A DNA stretch of 26,576 bases from Coemansia sp. RSA 922. Taxonomy: Eukaryota > Kickxellomycota > Kickxellomycetes > Kickxellales > Kickxellaceae. The position numbers were made by a program, and so were the translations under genes. This document shows positions 1 through 9,514 of this stretch, one piece after another. Each line of letters starts with the position of its first letter. The first letter of the stretch is position 1. The notes beneath the pieces were generated by a model that was not told the DNA's origin, did not search any database, and was given only the letters and a program-made list of their open reading frames with translations. The stretch spans positions 1 through 26,576 of the forward strand of contig JANBQS010000202.1 in NCBI GenBank assembly GCA_027577415.1, in the 5' to 3' direction.

Positions 1-710
1 CGTGGCGGCATTGGTGGGCCTAGCGTCGAGGGTGAGTGATAAGGCGGCCCACCCGAGCCCAAATGACCAGGATATGGAGGAGGAGCATAGTGGTGGTGCG
101 GCGGCATCGGTGGTGGTGGGCGCGGGGGCGCTGGTGGCATAGGCGGCCGTCCATAGTGACTTGGAAACGGCGGTGGAGGCATGTATCCGCCATTGCCACC
201 ATATTGCATGTGCATAGGAGGCGGAGGCATGGCGTACTCAGGACCATGGTGAAACTGCTGCTGCTGCTGCATCGTGAGACGGTGCTGCTCTAGCTGCATT
301 CGTAATTGCTCTGCACTTACTTGTGCTGCCGACCCAGGACCACCGTAGAACCCAGCGCTGTTGTCTTCAGGATAGCGAGGCCGCTTAACTACTGGCTCAC
401 CCAGCTTTTCGCGCATCCGATTCTCGTATTCGAGAGCGTCTTCTTCGGGAATACCGCTGCTACCAAAAATCTCGATCTCCGCCTTGTCGCGTCCAAGCAT
501 GGCATTGGGCACGCGCGTAATGTTTTCCTTGTGCACTTGCGCAACATGAATAAACATTCCGCCTGCCGAATTAAGACGTCTCGAGCAAATGTGGCACTTG
601 AAGTGCTTGGCCCTTTGATGCTGTATCAGCACCTTTTCGTCCTCGAATTCGCGCTCACAGTACCAGCACCAGGGCTTCACTTCCATCCTCTTGCTCTTTT
701 TGCGACCCAT
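1..710 (-). CDS. ZNF207/BuGZ-like zinc-finger protein (partial, runs off left edge)
   Basis: The frame is open from an ATG at 710 to the left edge (about 236 codons) with no stop, so the 3' end lies outside the window. The N-terminus starts MGRKK and has two closely spaced C2H2 fingers: WCWYCEREF with its His pair in HQRAKH, then [22 protein letters not shown]. After them comes the family-typical [12 protein letters not shown] and an [14 protein letters not shown] segment. The rest is a Gln run followed by a Pro/Met/His/Gly-rich low-complexity tail. This layout is that of animal ZNF207/BuGZ, a microtubule-binding, Bub3-interacting protein of the kinetochore and spindle matrix. The Bub3-binding GLEBS motif would lie downstream and is not visible. 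The fungal role is inferred from the family. The start is the first ATG and gives the canonical N-terminus. It is divergent from the aldehyde dehydrogenase gene. Confidence 0.85.
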   Translation of the reverse strand, partial: MGRKKSKRMEVKPWCWYCEREFEDEKVLIQHQRAKHFKCHICSRRLNSAGGMFIHVAQVHKENITRVPNAMLGRDKAEIEIFGSSGIPEEDALEYENRMREKLGEPVVKRPRYPEDNSAGFYGGPGSAAQVSAEQLRMQLEQHRLTMQQQQQFHHGPEYAMPPPPMHMQYGGNGGYMPPPPFPSHYGRPPMPPAPPRPPPPMPPHHHYAPPPYPGHLGSGGPPYHSPSTLGPPMPP

Positions 711-976
711 GTTGATAAATGATGATAGGCAAGTATAAATTTAAAGGAAAAGCATACAAGACGAAAGAGCGAAAGCATGCACACAGCAGATTTTCTCTAC
801 TGTGATTGAGCCGATAGCTCAAAGCTAAATCGAGCTGCATCGTATCTGTCACAAATGGCTCGATTGGTTTGTTTGTTGACGTGGAACCGCTATCAGCCTG
901 TTTTGACGTCGCTCTCATCTTTAACCCTACCCTTTTGCAAATTGTTGAATTATTAGTCTACTCACGTCTTACAACC
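711..976. promoter_or_regulatory. Divergent promoter region with two TGACGT motifs and a CCAAT box
   Basis: This 266 bp gap separates the two divergent start codons. It contains TGACGTGG at 877-884 and TGACGTC at 904-910, both matching the bZIP (CREB/ATF) core TGACGT, and an inverted CCAAT box (ATTGG, 863-867). All are within about 115 bp of the aldehyde dehydrogenase ATG at 977. The motifs are seen directly; their use as regulatory sites is inference. If translation instead began at the in-frame ATG at 869, these motifs would fall inside the coding sequence. Confidence 0.4.
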
Positions 977-2770
977 ATGTGCTGCGTCAGCGATCTTCTT
1001 CAGTGCGAGGCCCTCCTACCAGTGGTGGTCGCTGTTGCCGTAGGCGGTGCCGCCATGTACTTTGTGCTTTTCCACAAGACCAGTCTACCTGCGATTCCCT
1101 TTGAGCTCAAGCCGCCCGTAGAGAGCCTGCCAGGTTGGAAGTCGGGAAAGATATTGGATCAGCCCAGCATTTTCGTCGAGGACCGTCCTGACCTTATCCA
1201 GTGCTTCGATCCCGCCACTGGCCGCTCCCTTGGCCAAGTACCCGCGACTACCGTCGACCAGCTCAACGACAAGCTCAAGCGGGCACGTAACGCGCAAAAG
1301 ACATGGGCTCTGACGACGTTTGAGCAGCGGCGCCAAGTCCTGCGCACGCTCAACGAGTTTGTGTTGGGACACCAGCGCGAGATTTGCCAGGTAGCTTGCC
1401 GTGACTCGGGCAAGACCCTGATTGACGCGACGCTAGGCGAAGTTCTGACTACCAACGCCAAGCTGCAATGGACGATCAAGAATGGCGAGGACGCACTAAA
1501 GGACGATAGCCGCGATCCAGGCTTTATGATGATGTACAAGCGGGCCAAAGTCATTTACCAGCCACGCGGAGTCGTTGCTGCCCTGGTTTCGTGGAACTAT
1601 CCTTTCCACAACACGGTTGGACCTGTCATTTCGGCGCTGTTTTCAGGCAATGCCATTGTTGTCAAGGCTAGCGAGCACGTTGCTTGGAGTATGACTTACT
1701 GGGAGCAGATGGTCAAACGTGCACTCAACATATGTGGCCATGACCCCGAGCTCGTGCAGTTTGTCACTGGGTTTGCTGACATCGGAAACGCATTGACCTC
1801 ATCGCCGCTCGTCGACCACATTACCTTTATTGGCTCGCCCGAAGTAGGAAAGCTGGTGATGAAGTCAGCCAGTGCCAATTTGACGCCAGTAACGCTGGAG
1901 CTGGGTGGCAAGGACTGCGCCATTGTGTTTGCCGATGCGGACATGTCTCAGTGCATCCCAGTGCTGATGCGCGGCGTGATTCAGAATGCCTCGCAAAATT
2001 GCATTGGTATCGAGCGCATACTAGTTCAGGAAGGTGCGTATGACAAGTTTGTAGCCGAAATGGAGCGCCGCATCAAGACAGTCAGGCTTGGCGCTGTTCT
2101 CGACGACGGTGATGCTGGCGTTGACTGCGGTGCAATGGTATTGTCCAACTGCTTTGGCCGTCTCGAGTCACTGATTGCCGACGCCGTAGCCAAGGGTGCA
2201 CGCTGTCTAGTGGGCGGACACCCCTACGTCCATCCTCGTCACCCTCGTGGCCAGTACTTTGAGCCCACACTTCTAGTTGACGTGACCCCCGAGATGGACA
2301 TTACGCGCAACGAGACCTTTGGCCCAATCATGGTCATTATGAAGTTCAAGGACGAGCAGGACGCTTTGGACCGCGTCCACTCGTCGCCATATGGCCTGGG
2401 ATCGAGTGTGTTTTCGGGTGATCGGGCACGCGGCCGTCGTGTGGCTCTCAAGCTGCGCACTGGCATGGCTAATGTCAATGACTTTGGCGTAAATTATATT
2501 TGCCAAGCACTGCCCTTTGGTGGTGTCGGTATTAGTGGTTTTGGCCGCTTTGCTGGACCAGAGGGCCTGCGTGCCTTGTGTGTCGAAAAGGCATTTACTG
2601 AGGACAGGTTCCCCTTTGTCAAAACGCCTATCCCGCCTATTGTTGACTATCCTATTCAAGACGCTGAAAAGGGATACCAGTTCACTCAGCAAATTGTTGC
2701 CTTTGCCTACAGTGACTCGTGGTGGGCCTCGATCAAAGCTGGACTTCGTCTGGGCAAGCTCTCCATGTGA
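977..2770 (+). CDS. Membrane-anchored aldehyde dehydrogenase (Msc7-like)
   Basis: A 597-residue aldehyde dehydrogenase superfamily protein that would oxidise an aldehyde with NAD(P)+; the substrate is unknown. Residues about 11-31 form a hydrophobic N-terminal anchor (LLPVVVAVAVGGAAMYFVLF), as in the fungal Msc7 branch, so the enzyme is probably membrane-bound facing the cytosol. Visible motifs are the cofactor-binding GSPEVG (286-291), the general-base Glu308 in LELGGK, and the catalytic Cys342 in the QNCIGIER context typical of this branch. ETFGP and the PFGGVGISGFGR loop follow near the C-terminus. Length is close to yeast Msc7 (about 640). I chose the ATG at 977 because it sits directly before the anchor; an in-frame ATG at 869 would add 36 poorly conserved-looking residues. 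No frameshift or intron is visible. Confidence 0.9.
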   Translation: MCCVSDLLQCEALLPVVVAVAVGGAAMYFVLFHKTSLPAIPFELKPPVESLPGWKSGKILDQPSIFVEDRPDLIQCFDPATGRSLGQVPATTVDQLNDKLKRARNAQKTWALTTFEQRRQVLRTLNEFVLGHQREICQVACRDSGKTLIDATLGEVLTTNAKLQWTIKNGEDALKDDSRDPGFMMMYKRAKVIYQPRGVVAALVSWNYPFHNTVGPVISALFSGNAIVVKASEHVAWSMTYWEQMVKRALNICGHDPELVQFVTGFADIGNALTSSPLVDHITFIGSPEVGKLVMKSASANLTPVTLELGGKDCAIVFADADMSQCIPVLMRGVIQNASQNCIGIERILVQEGAYDKFVAEMERRIKTVRLGAVLDDGDAGVDCGAMVLSNCFGRLESLIADAVAKGARCLVGGHPYVHPRHPRGQYFEPTLLVDVTPEMDITRNETFGPIMVIMKFKDEQDALDRVHSSPYGLGSSVFSGDRARGRRVALKLRTGMANVNDFGVNYICQALPFGGVGISGFGRFAGPEGLRALCVEKAFTEDRFPFVKTPIPPIVDYPIQDAEKGYQFTQQIVAFAYSDSWWASIKAGLRLGKLSM

Positions 2771-3298
2771 AAAGTGCATTTGTATCTTCTTTTACTATCA
2801 AATGGATACGAAATACAATACCATATAATATATGCTAGCTTTGTGCGTATAAAATGCTCGATAATGATATTATTTGCTTCAGAAGGGGGTTGGTTGAGAC
2901 ATGTTAAAGCTTTTTGTTAGCCAATACTCTGCTAACAACAAGGAATTTGCAGCGCCAAGCTAATCCAGATCATGCAGCTGGAATATGTGGATATACATTA
3001 CAAAGGGCGCCTTTCTGGTACTAGTAGAAAAGTTCTCACTCTTGTTTTTCGTTGAGTTTAAAAAAGATATTTTTAGATACTAAAGTGCCGTTAGTATTCC
3101 TACAGTATTTATTAAGACTACTAATTGTGCACTTTTTTAATCTTGTATCAAATAATACATCTTCAATGTGCTTTATACACAGCAGAACAGTGGACATAGA
3201 GCTGCACAGCCACTCTAAATATGTTGTAGTAAAATAGTATTTCTTGGATGCAAAATCATTCATTAATATTTTAGCTGACAACAAATGTATAAAGAAAA
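2771..3298. other. AT-rich intergenic region
   Basis: Very AT-rich. It follows the aldehyde dehydrogenase stop and includes A/T-rich stretches around 2807-2830 that could act as its 3' processing region. The short open frames here (3036-3302 minus, 3052-3237 plus) have low-complexity, AT-driven composition and no recognisable domain, so I see no gene. Confidence 0.5.
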
Positions 3299-3613
3299 TC
3301 AATCAATATCCTTTCTCTTCTTGGACGTGGCAGATGTCTCAGGAGAACCTGGGGCATTACAGGGTGTGCATATCCTGCGAGTTTCAGCAGTGTGGATAGT
3401 CTTGGGGATCTTTGGAAGAAGAGCCAACTTGGCATGCATCACTGGAGCATTGTGCCATTCTGTAAAGGGTATGTAAATGTCAGGGTGGCTGGGATGTCCA
3501 TATGCCAAATGATGAGAAGCCGGAACAATGTCAAATCTGCTCATCATTGACATGAGCTCATCATGATTAGCTGTGCCCTGGTGGATCTTGTCCAATCACT
3601 GAACCAAATCATC
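3299..3613 (-). pseudogene. Last-exon remainder of the EEP-domain gene, cut off by the chromovirus
   Basis: This is the 3' end of the minus-strand gene whose other exons lie at 9510-11587. The frame enters at the target-duplication boundary (3613), passes one in-frame TGA (3596-3598, context CAG TGA TTG) and continues about 98 codons to the natural stop at 3299. The C-terminus is basic (SKKRKDID), like a nuclear localisation signal, and includes CTPCNAP. The link is seen directly: joining 9510 to 3613, with one ATGAG copy counted once, keeps the same reading frame. The TGA is compatible with an ancestral CGA (Arg). No known domain is recognised in this tail. Unlike the 9.7-12.9 kb side, this piece still has a few CpGs. 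Confidence 0.6.
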
Positions 3614-3618
3614 ATGAG
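3614..3618. repeat. Target-site duplication, left copy (ATGAG)
   Basis: ATGAG directly precedes the 5' LTR and recurs at 9510-9514 directly after the 3' LTR. Five bases is the usual size for Ty3/gypsy integration. It shows that the two LTRs belong to one insertion event. Confidence 0.9.
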
Positions 3619-3833
3619 TGTTGGATAGTATTTATTTAGTCGGCCTGTTCCATCCGTTTAAGGGACGCCATCTAGCGGATTAGCTGATTGGGATTAGGAG
3701 TGATGCTAGACAACATAGCATTTATAAGTGTGCACGACAGCGCACTAGATGTTGAATGGTTGCTGGAGTTAGCTTAACTCTGATTTTTATTTTTATTCTT
3801 TATTATAACATACTTTATTTCTACTATCTAATA
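3619..3833 (+). repeat. 5' LTR
   Basis: 215 bp, beginning TGTTGGATAG and ending CTATCTAATA, so the ends are an imperfect inverted repeat. The end is TG...TA rather than TG...CA in both copies. A TATA-like TTTATAAG lies in the middle (near 3721). It matches the 3' LTR without gaps, with eight transitions and no transversion; each difference fits CpG to TG or CA. Confidence 0.95.
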
Positions 3834-3835
3834 TT

Positions 3836-3851
3836 TGGTAGCACCTCCTCG
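3836..3851 (+). other. Putative primer-binding site
   Basis: TGGTAGCACCTCCTCG begins two bases after the 5' LTR, the usual location for a minus-strand primer-binding site. The leading TGGTAGC is complementary to a tRNA 3' end ...GCTACCA, which is typical of initiator methionine tRNA. The downstream bases cannot be verified without this organism's tRNA set. Confidence 0.6.
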
Positions 3852-3934
3852 TTTATTAAACGACTTGACCTCAGGGTCCAATTGAATTTTATCTTATTTT
3901 ATTTAATTTTATTCCAGTTATTTTTTTTGTTGTT

Positions 3935-4945
3935 ATGACAGGGACACCTACTAAGGAGAGCAGTGAGCTTGCTCCAGTCGCTTCTAGCAGTGACTGTAGT
4001 CCCTATTTTAAGATGACTGACCCATTGCGTTCATTGCCAGTCTTCACAGAGACATCGGAGCTAAGTGCACATCAGTGGATTATTGCGGGCCGGGTCTATC
4101 TGCAGAATGCGGGAGTCCCTGACAATGACCACGTCCAGCGCTTGATCGAGAAAATCGAGCCAAGAGCTTTGGTGACATATGGTTCATATTTGGATACTAT
4201 GAACATTTTTGGACCCATCAACATTAGCCAGCTTGAGGAATTCCTCATCATGTGGAATAACAACATTTCCACTGGTGCTGAGTACTCATTGCAGCTCGAG
4301 AATCTGCAGTACACTGGCGGGTCGATTGTCAAGTTCAATAACGACTTTTCGACACTCATCAACTGTAACGCACTTCTCCTGAACAATACTGACATGATCT
4401 ATCAGTACATTAACAAGTTCCGGAGCCGACAGTTTGTTCACACGCGTTTGCTGGAGGCCAAGTTCAACAAGCTGTCTGAGGCCATGAGTCGGGCCATTAC
4501 TCTCATCTCTATGACCAATACCACTGCGTCCATGTCATCCCGTTCAGCGACTATTATGCACTCAGGTCCCGAGGACATGGATGTGGACAGAGTGGCATTT
4601 GAGCGTGGCATCCAGGCACCTGTTAGCTCATTTTTGCCAAAGTTTGAGAAGTTTTCTCAATTCTGCAGCAAGGACGAGTTCTTTAGGTGGTTGAAGGACA
4701 ATCAGTGCATTGTCTGTGCTGGTACGAGTCACAAGTCGTATTGGGTATGCCAAGTGTACAATGCCTATCAAGCCAGCTGCAACAATACCGCCGACAGCAG
4801 CATTTCCAGCAGCCGCAATAACAAGCAAGGTAGACGTGGCCGGCGTATGCGCGTCAATCAAGCAAGCGAGAACCATGACCTGTCTGCTGATGACATGGAA
4901 CCTGAGGGCACCAATTCTTCTTCATTTTCGGGAAATGCCAATTGA
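3935..4945 (+). CDS. gag: Gag polyprotein of the chromovirus
   Basis: A 336-residue intact frame starting about 100 bp after the LTR. It would form the virus-like particle and bind the element RNA. The body has the helical, hydrophobic look of a Ty3/gypsy capsid. Near the C-terminus is a zinc-knuckle-like motif C258-x2-C261-x4-H266-x5-C272, one residue longer than the canonical CX2CX4HX4C, followed by a basic stretch (KQGRRGRRMR) suited to RNA binding. The stop TGA (4943-4945) overlaps the pol frame, which lies at -1. No internal stops are present, unlike pol. Identification rests on position, the knuckle and the linked pol rather than on a strong capsid signature. Confidence 0.85.
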   Translation: MTGTPTKESSELAPVASSSDCSPYFKMTDPLRSLPVFTETSELSAHQWIIAGRVYLQNAGVPDNDHVQRLIEKIEPRALVTYGSYLDTMNIFGPINISQLEEFLIMWNNNISTGAEYSLQLENLQYTGGSIVKFNNDFSTLINCNALLLNNTDMIYQYINKFRSRQFVHTRLLEAKFNKLSEAMSRAITLISMTNTTASMSSRSATIMHSGPEDMDVDRVAFERGIQAPVSSFLPKFEKFSQFCSKDEFFRWLKDNQCIVCAGTSHKSYWVCQVYNAYQASCNNTADSSISSSRNNKQGRRGRRMRVNQASENHDLSADDMEPEGTNSSSFSGNAN

Positions 4946-6315
4946 GCACAAGTGTCGCAAGTGCTTGTTGCTCATATGACGTTTCACACCATAGCAGTTT
5001 TGTTGATATTGAATATATTAACATTTCCTTAAACTCTATTGGTGTTAACGAGAATCTTGCAAATAACCAAATTTTGGTCACAGGGGAGATTGGGGGCATG
5101 AAGGTACGTGTGTTGGTGGACACGGGTGCACAGGGATGCTGCATCTCACGGCGCATTGTGGAGCGGTTGCAGCTCTGCACAAGGACTCTGGGCAAAGCTA
5201 TCAGTATTTGCCTGGCCGATGGCAAAGAGTACTTTTCTGCATCACGGGTGGCAGATGTTCCCATGTTCCTTGGTGCCGAGCGCATTCCTGTTACCGCCAC
5301 ATGTGTGGTTGTACCCATTCATGAGGACGTTCTCATCGGCATGTCATTTTTACGTGCTTATCATGGTATGATCAAGTGTGACATCCCATCCCTTGCAATT
5401 GTTTTGGCTGACGGGCAGCGTGCAGAAATTAAAGGCCTGCCTTTCCATGACTTCTTGATGGTTGTGCAGTCGCAGTGCATTTATGAGGTGCTGGACATCC
5501 ACCAGATGGCCAGAGCTGTCGAGGATCAAGACGGGTTTATTTCGGGGGGTATAGTGTTTGTCAAAAACATGAGCGATAGGGGCATTTCAGTCAACAATAC
5601 GCTGTGTGATACTACAGAGTCCGAGCGCATTGTGGCAGAGTTTGGCGACATTATTCGTGAGTGCCCAAAACACATGCCACCAGAGCGTTCAATCAGCCAT
5701 GCTATAGAGCTGGAGGAGGGTGCAAGGCCTTATGCACAGTCGCCATATCGCCATTCGCCTGCCAAGAGCAATGAGCTACAGCGCCAGATCACTGGTTTGT
5801 TAGAGCGTCAGCTTATTGAGCCATCAGTGTCGCCATGGGGAGCACTGGTTATTTTTATTAAGAAGAATGACGGCACTTATCACCTCTGCATCGATTATAG
5901 GCACCTGAATAAGGTAACCATTAAGGACTCATATGTTATTCCCTGTGTGGATGAGCTCCTTGATGTGATGCGTGGTGCAAGTATCTTTTCCAAGATTGAC
6001 TTACACGCTGCCTACCACCAGGTCCATATCAGGCCAGGCGACGAGTCCATGACAGCTTTCCGTACGAGAATTGGCACCTATCAGTTCCGGGTATTACCAT
6101 TCGGACTGTGCAATGCTCCAGTGACGTTCCAGCGGGTTATTCAACAGGCACTCAGTAAGCATTTGAATCGGTATGCACTTGCGTATTTTGATGACGTGCT
6201 GGTGTACTCCAAGAGTGTGGAGGAGCACAAGCGGCATGTGCATGCAGTTTTGCAAACTCTCCGAAAGGAAAAAACTTTACTGCAAGCCATCCAAGTGTGT
6301 ATTTTTTGCTGCTGA
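4906..6315 (+). pseudogene. pol: Pol part 1: aspartic protease and reverse transcriptase (frameshifted at 3' end)
   Basis: The frame is open from 4906 and expressed by -1 frameshifting from gag. The protease has the retropepsin motif VLVDTGAQ, with the catalytic Asp at 5119-5121. The reverse transcriptase follows with WGALVIFIKKNDGT, CIDYRHLN, SKIDLHAAYHQ, FRVLPFGLCNAP and the catalytic YFDD (from 6184). YFDD replaces the more common YVDD/YLDD/YIDD. The reading then leaves this frame: an A run of six (6269-6274) has one A too many, since removing one joins it to the downstream frame with normal RT thumb sequence (KPSKCVFFA, FLGH). The natural frame therefore continues in part 2, and the stop at 6313-6315 is an artefact of the insertion. 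Confidence 0.9.
4930..4973 (+). promoter_or_regulatory. Predicted -1 ribosomal frameshift signal between gag and pol
   Basis: The heptamer G GGA AAT (4930-4936) is exactly in gag register for the X XXY YYZ model, seven bases before the gag stop. After a seven-base spacer, GAGCACAAG (4944-4952) can pair with CTTGTTGCTC (4964-4973) as nine pairs with one bulged T and an 11-base loop. The pol frame is at -1 and is closed upstream by a TGA at 4903-4905, so the shift must happen between 4906 and 4945, where this signal lies. Function is inferred. Confidence 0.7.
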
Positions 6316-7027
6316 AGTTGATTTTTTAGGTCACCTCATGTCCAAGACAGGCATATGCATGAACCCGACCAAGATTGATGCTGTGCGCAAGTGGGAGAAG
6401 CCCAAGAATGAAGGTGATATCCGGCATTTCCATGGCATGTGCAATTTCTACCATCGTTTTATCAAGAAATATGCGATGGTGACTAAGCCATTGACTGCGC
6501 TGTTGCAGAAGGACACTCCTTTCCATTGGGGCGAGCAGCAGCAGCGAGCATTTGACCAGTTAAAGGAGGCCATGTCAACGGAGCCAATTCTTAAGCAGTT
6601 CGATCCCAAGCTACCAAAACGCATTGAGACAGATGCCTCAGAATATGCAATCAGCGCCGTTTTGCAGCAAAAAGAAGAGGACAGCGTTTGGCATCTGGTG
6701 GCCTACATCTCAAAGACACTGGCTAACTCGGAGCTGCGCAAGGCAGTTTATGCAAAGGAGCTCATGGCCATTATCCATGCGATTAAGACGTTCCGGCACT
6801 ACATTGAGGGGTCCACGTTTTTGATCCGTACCGACCAGTGAGCATTACAGCATCTGTGTCTGCAAGCCCACATCAAGACTCATCAGGCACAGCATTTGGA
6901 CACGATTGCGGCATTTGATTTCACCATTGAGTATATTAAGGGCAAGGATAACGTAATTGCTGATGCGTTGTCTAGACCGCCGATGGACAAGAGCAAGATC
7001 CGACTATTCCCTACGACGGCAAACTGA
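6266..7027 (+). pseudogene. pol: Pol part 2: RT connection and RNase H
   Basis: This continues pol in the next frame after the A insertion. It starts with the RT connection (CKPSKCVFFAAEVDFLGH, NFYHRFI, FHWGEQQQRAF) and enters RNase H with the catalytic acidic residues visible in TDASEYAISAVL, the Glu of YAKELMAI, and IRTDQ. A TGA at 6839-6841 breaks the frame right after IRTDQ, where family members usually have an Arg, Lys or Glu, so CGA to TGA fits. Reading continues to the last acidic motif KGKDNVIADALSRPP near 6940-6980. A second TGA (7025-7027, context AAC TGA GCA) follows in the linker to the dUTPase region. Confidence 0.9.
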
Positions 7028-7993
7028 GCATACGAAAGTCTCCTCACTAGTAAGCCCAGCATCAAGTCCAGTAGCGATTTGATCGATACTCTTCTGGCAT
7101 ACGCACCCAAGTCGGAGGATGAGAAAAAGGTTATCACGTCTGGTGCATTGATCTCAAAAGCTGCGCTTCTAGAACCAGAGCAATTGATAGTGTCTAAGGA
7201 GGCAGCCGAGGCAGCTGCTGATGCCGGCAAGGATCTGGAGGAGGAGGAAGGTGTCAGCGACAGCCAGATTCACGATCCAGCCATTGACGAGCTCATGGAC
7301 GCTATTGATCATTTGCATATTTCTAATGTAGTGGCGCCAGGATCCGGGCCAATGCTAGTCATTTGTATGCATCCATTTGCAAAGGTTCCAACCTGTGCAC
7401 ATGGCGATGATGTGGGATATGACGTCTACACTACTGAGACGGTGACAGTGCAGTCTGGACAAGTAACTCGAGTCCCCTTGGGCATTGCCATACATCCCGT
7501 GGCTGGCACATTTGCTAAGATTGAGAGCCGGAGTGGTCTTGCGAGCAAAGGCATTACTGTGTGTGGCGGGATTGTAGATCCAGGCTATACTGGCGAGATC
7601 GCAGCAATTATCAGCAACAATAGCAGTATGACGATGGAGTTTAGCCGTGGTGCAAAGGTGGCTCAGATTGTCATGTACCGGTATGAGACACCTGAGATAT
7701 GCGAAGTCGAGAGCCTCAGTGTGACCCAACGTGGTGACCATGGTTTTGGATCTATGGGCATAGACAGCAGCAACATGCAAGTCAGCGCAGTAGTATCCAT
7801 TGCCATGCATAGTCTCGATAACCCGAAACACTCATACCAGGGCGACAAATCACTAGAGTCAATACAGAAGCAGTTGGACATTCCATTACCAGCATCCTCA
7901 TCGGCGAAACGCATGTACACCAAATATCGATTGACTGATGGCTACCTATACAAGAAGGGCAGGCTATGTGTCGGTAATAGGGCGTTTAGGTGA
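7028..7993 (+). pseudogene. pol: Pol part 3: dUTPase domain between RNase H and integrase
   Basis: In frame with the RNase H part. An acidic, Ala/Glu-rich linker leads to a complete trimeric-type dUTPase at about 7349-7765, which hydrolyses dUTP to dUMP and limits uracil incorporation during reverse transcription. All five family motifs are visible in order: GDDVGYDVYTT, KIESRSGLASKG, GGIVDPGYTGEI with the catalytic-type Asp, GAKVAQIVMYRYETP, and RGDHGFGSMG near its C-terminus. After it comes an integrase-proximal linker (YRLTDGYLYKKGRL). The frame is stopped by TGA at 7991-7993. A dUTPase at this exact position is known from non-primate lentiviruses; to my knowledge it is uncommon in chromoviruses. 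The domain itself carries no stop. Confidence 0.92.
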
Positions 7994-9103
7994 CAGTTGC
8001 TAGAGGAACACCATGACTCGAAACTAGCAATGCACCAAGGCATAGAGAAGACTTACCATACCCTGCGCATGGCATACTATTGGCCCAACATGTTTGATGA
8101 CGTCCGCGAGTACATAAATTCCTGCAACTCATGTCAGAGAACCAAGAATGATGCCAACAACTATGGTCTGCTTCAGAGTTTACAGCAGCCTATGGGACAG
8201 TGGACTGACGTATCGATGGATTTTGTAACTCAGTTGCCATTGTCAGGCGGCCTGTACGATGCTATCTACGTCATTTGCGACTGGCAGACAAAGATGATGC
8301 ATTGCGTCACTACTACAACTCGAGTCACAGCTCCCAAAGTTGCGCAACTGTACATCGAGAAAGTATTTGTGCACCACGGTATCCCAAAGTTGATTGTATT
8401 GGACCGTGATCCCAAATTTACATCATCTTTCTGGAAGAGTTTCATGAAAATACTCAGTATCCAGTTATGCATGAGTACTGCAGCCCATCCGCAGACTGAT
8501 GGACAGACCGAGGTTGCCAATCGGTCTATCGAGGCCATGCTATGCCATTTCGTAAATAGTCACCAGTCGGACTGGCATACATACCTCCCATTTGTCGAAT
8601 TTGCTTTCAACTCTAGCTGTAACTCATCCACCCGTGCGACGCCTTTCCTGTTGAACTACGGGTATGAACCACAAGGACCATCGGTGAGCGTCCACAGCAA
8701 TGACGAGCATAATCCCACAGCAGCGAAAAAGGTCAAGATGATGGCTGAGATCCTACATGCAGCACGAGAGAATGTGGAGCTAGTCCAAGCTAAGTCAGCA
8801 GCTTACCATGACAAGAACCGGTCTGAACTCAAGCTACGCAAGGGGGATAAGGTGCTCATAAAACGTACTTTGGCCACTCCTGAGTATTTGGCTGCCACGC
8901 ATCAAACGTCATTGGGCAACAGATGGATTGGACCATATGAGGTCGATAGAGTGGTCGGTGCTAATGTGTACAAACTGAAACTGCCAGATTCGATGAGAAT
9001 CCACCCAGTAGTGTCGGTTACATTTATACGTTGGTACATTATGTCAAGTCGATTCCAGAGAAAACATGACGAAATGCCGGAGGCCAAGCTCATTGATGGT
9101 GAA

Positions 9104-9509
<406 letters not shown>

Positions 9510-9514
9510 ATGAG
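9510..9514. repeat. Target-site duplication, right copy (ATGAG)
   Basis: Matches the five bases at 3614-3618 just before the 5' LTR and marks the right edge of the insertion. Confidence 0.9.

Noticed and set aside
6269..6275. AAAAAAC heptamer in the reverse transcriptase as a second programmed -1 frameshift site
   Set aside because: It is out of register for -1 slippage in the upstream frame, and the shift needed is +1. A single extra A in the homopolymer explains the break, and no retroelement needs a shift inside the RT domain.
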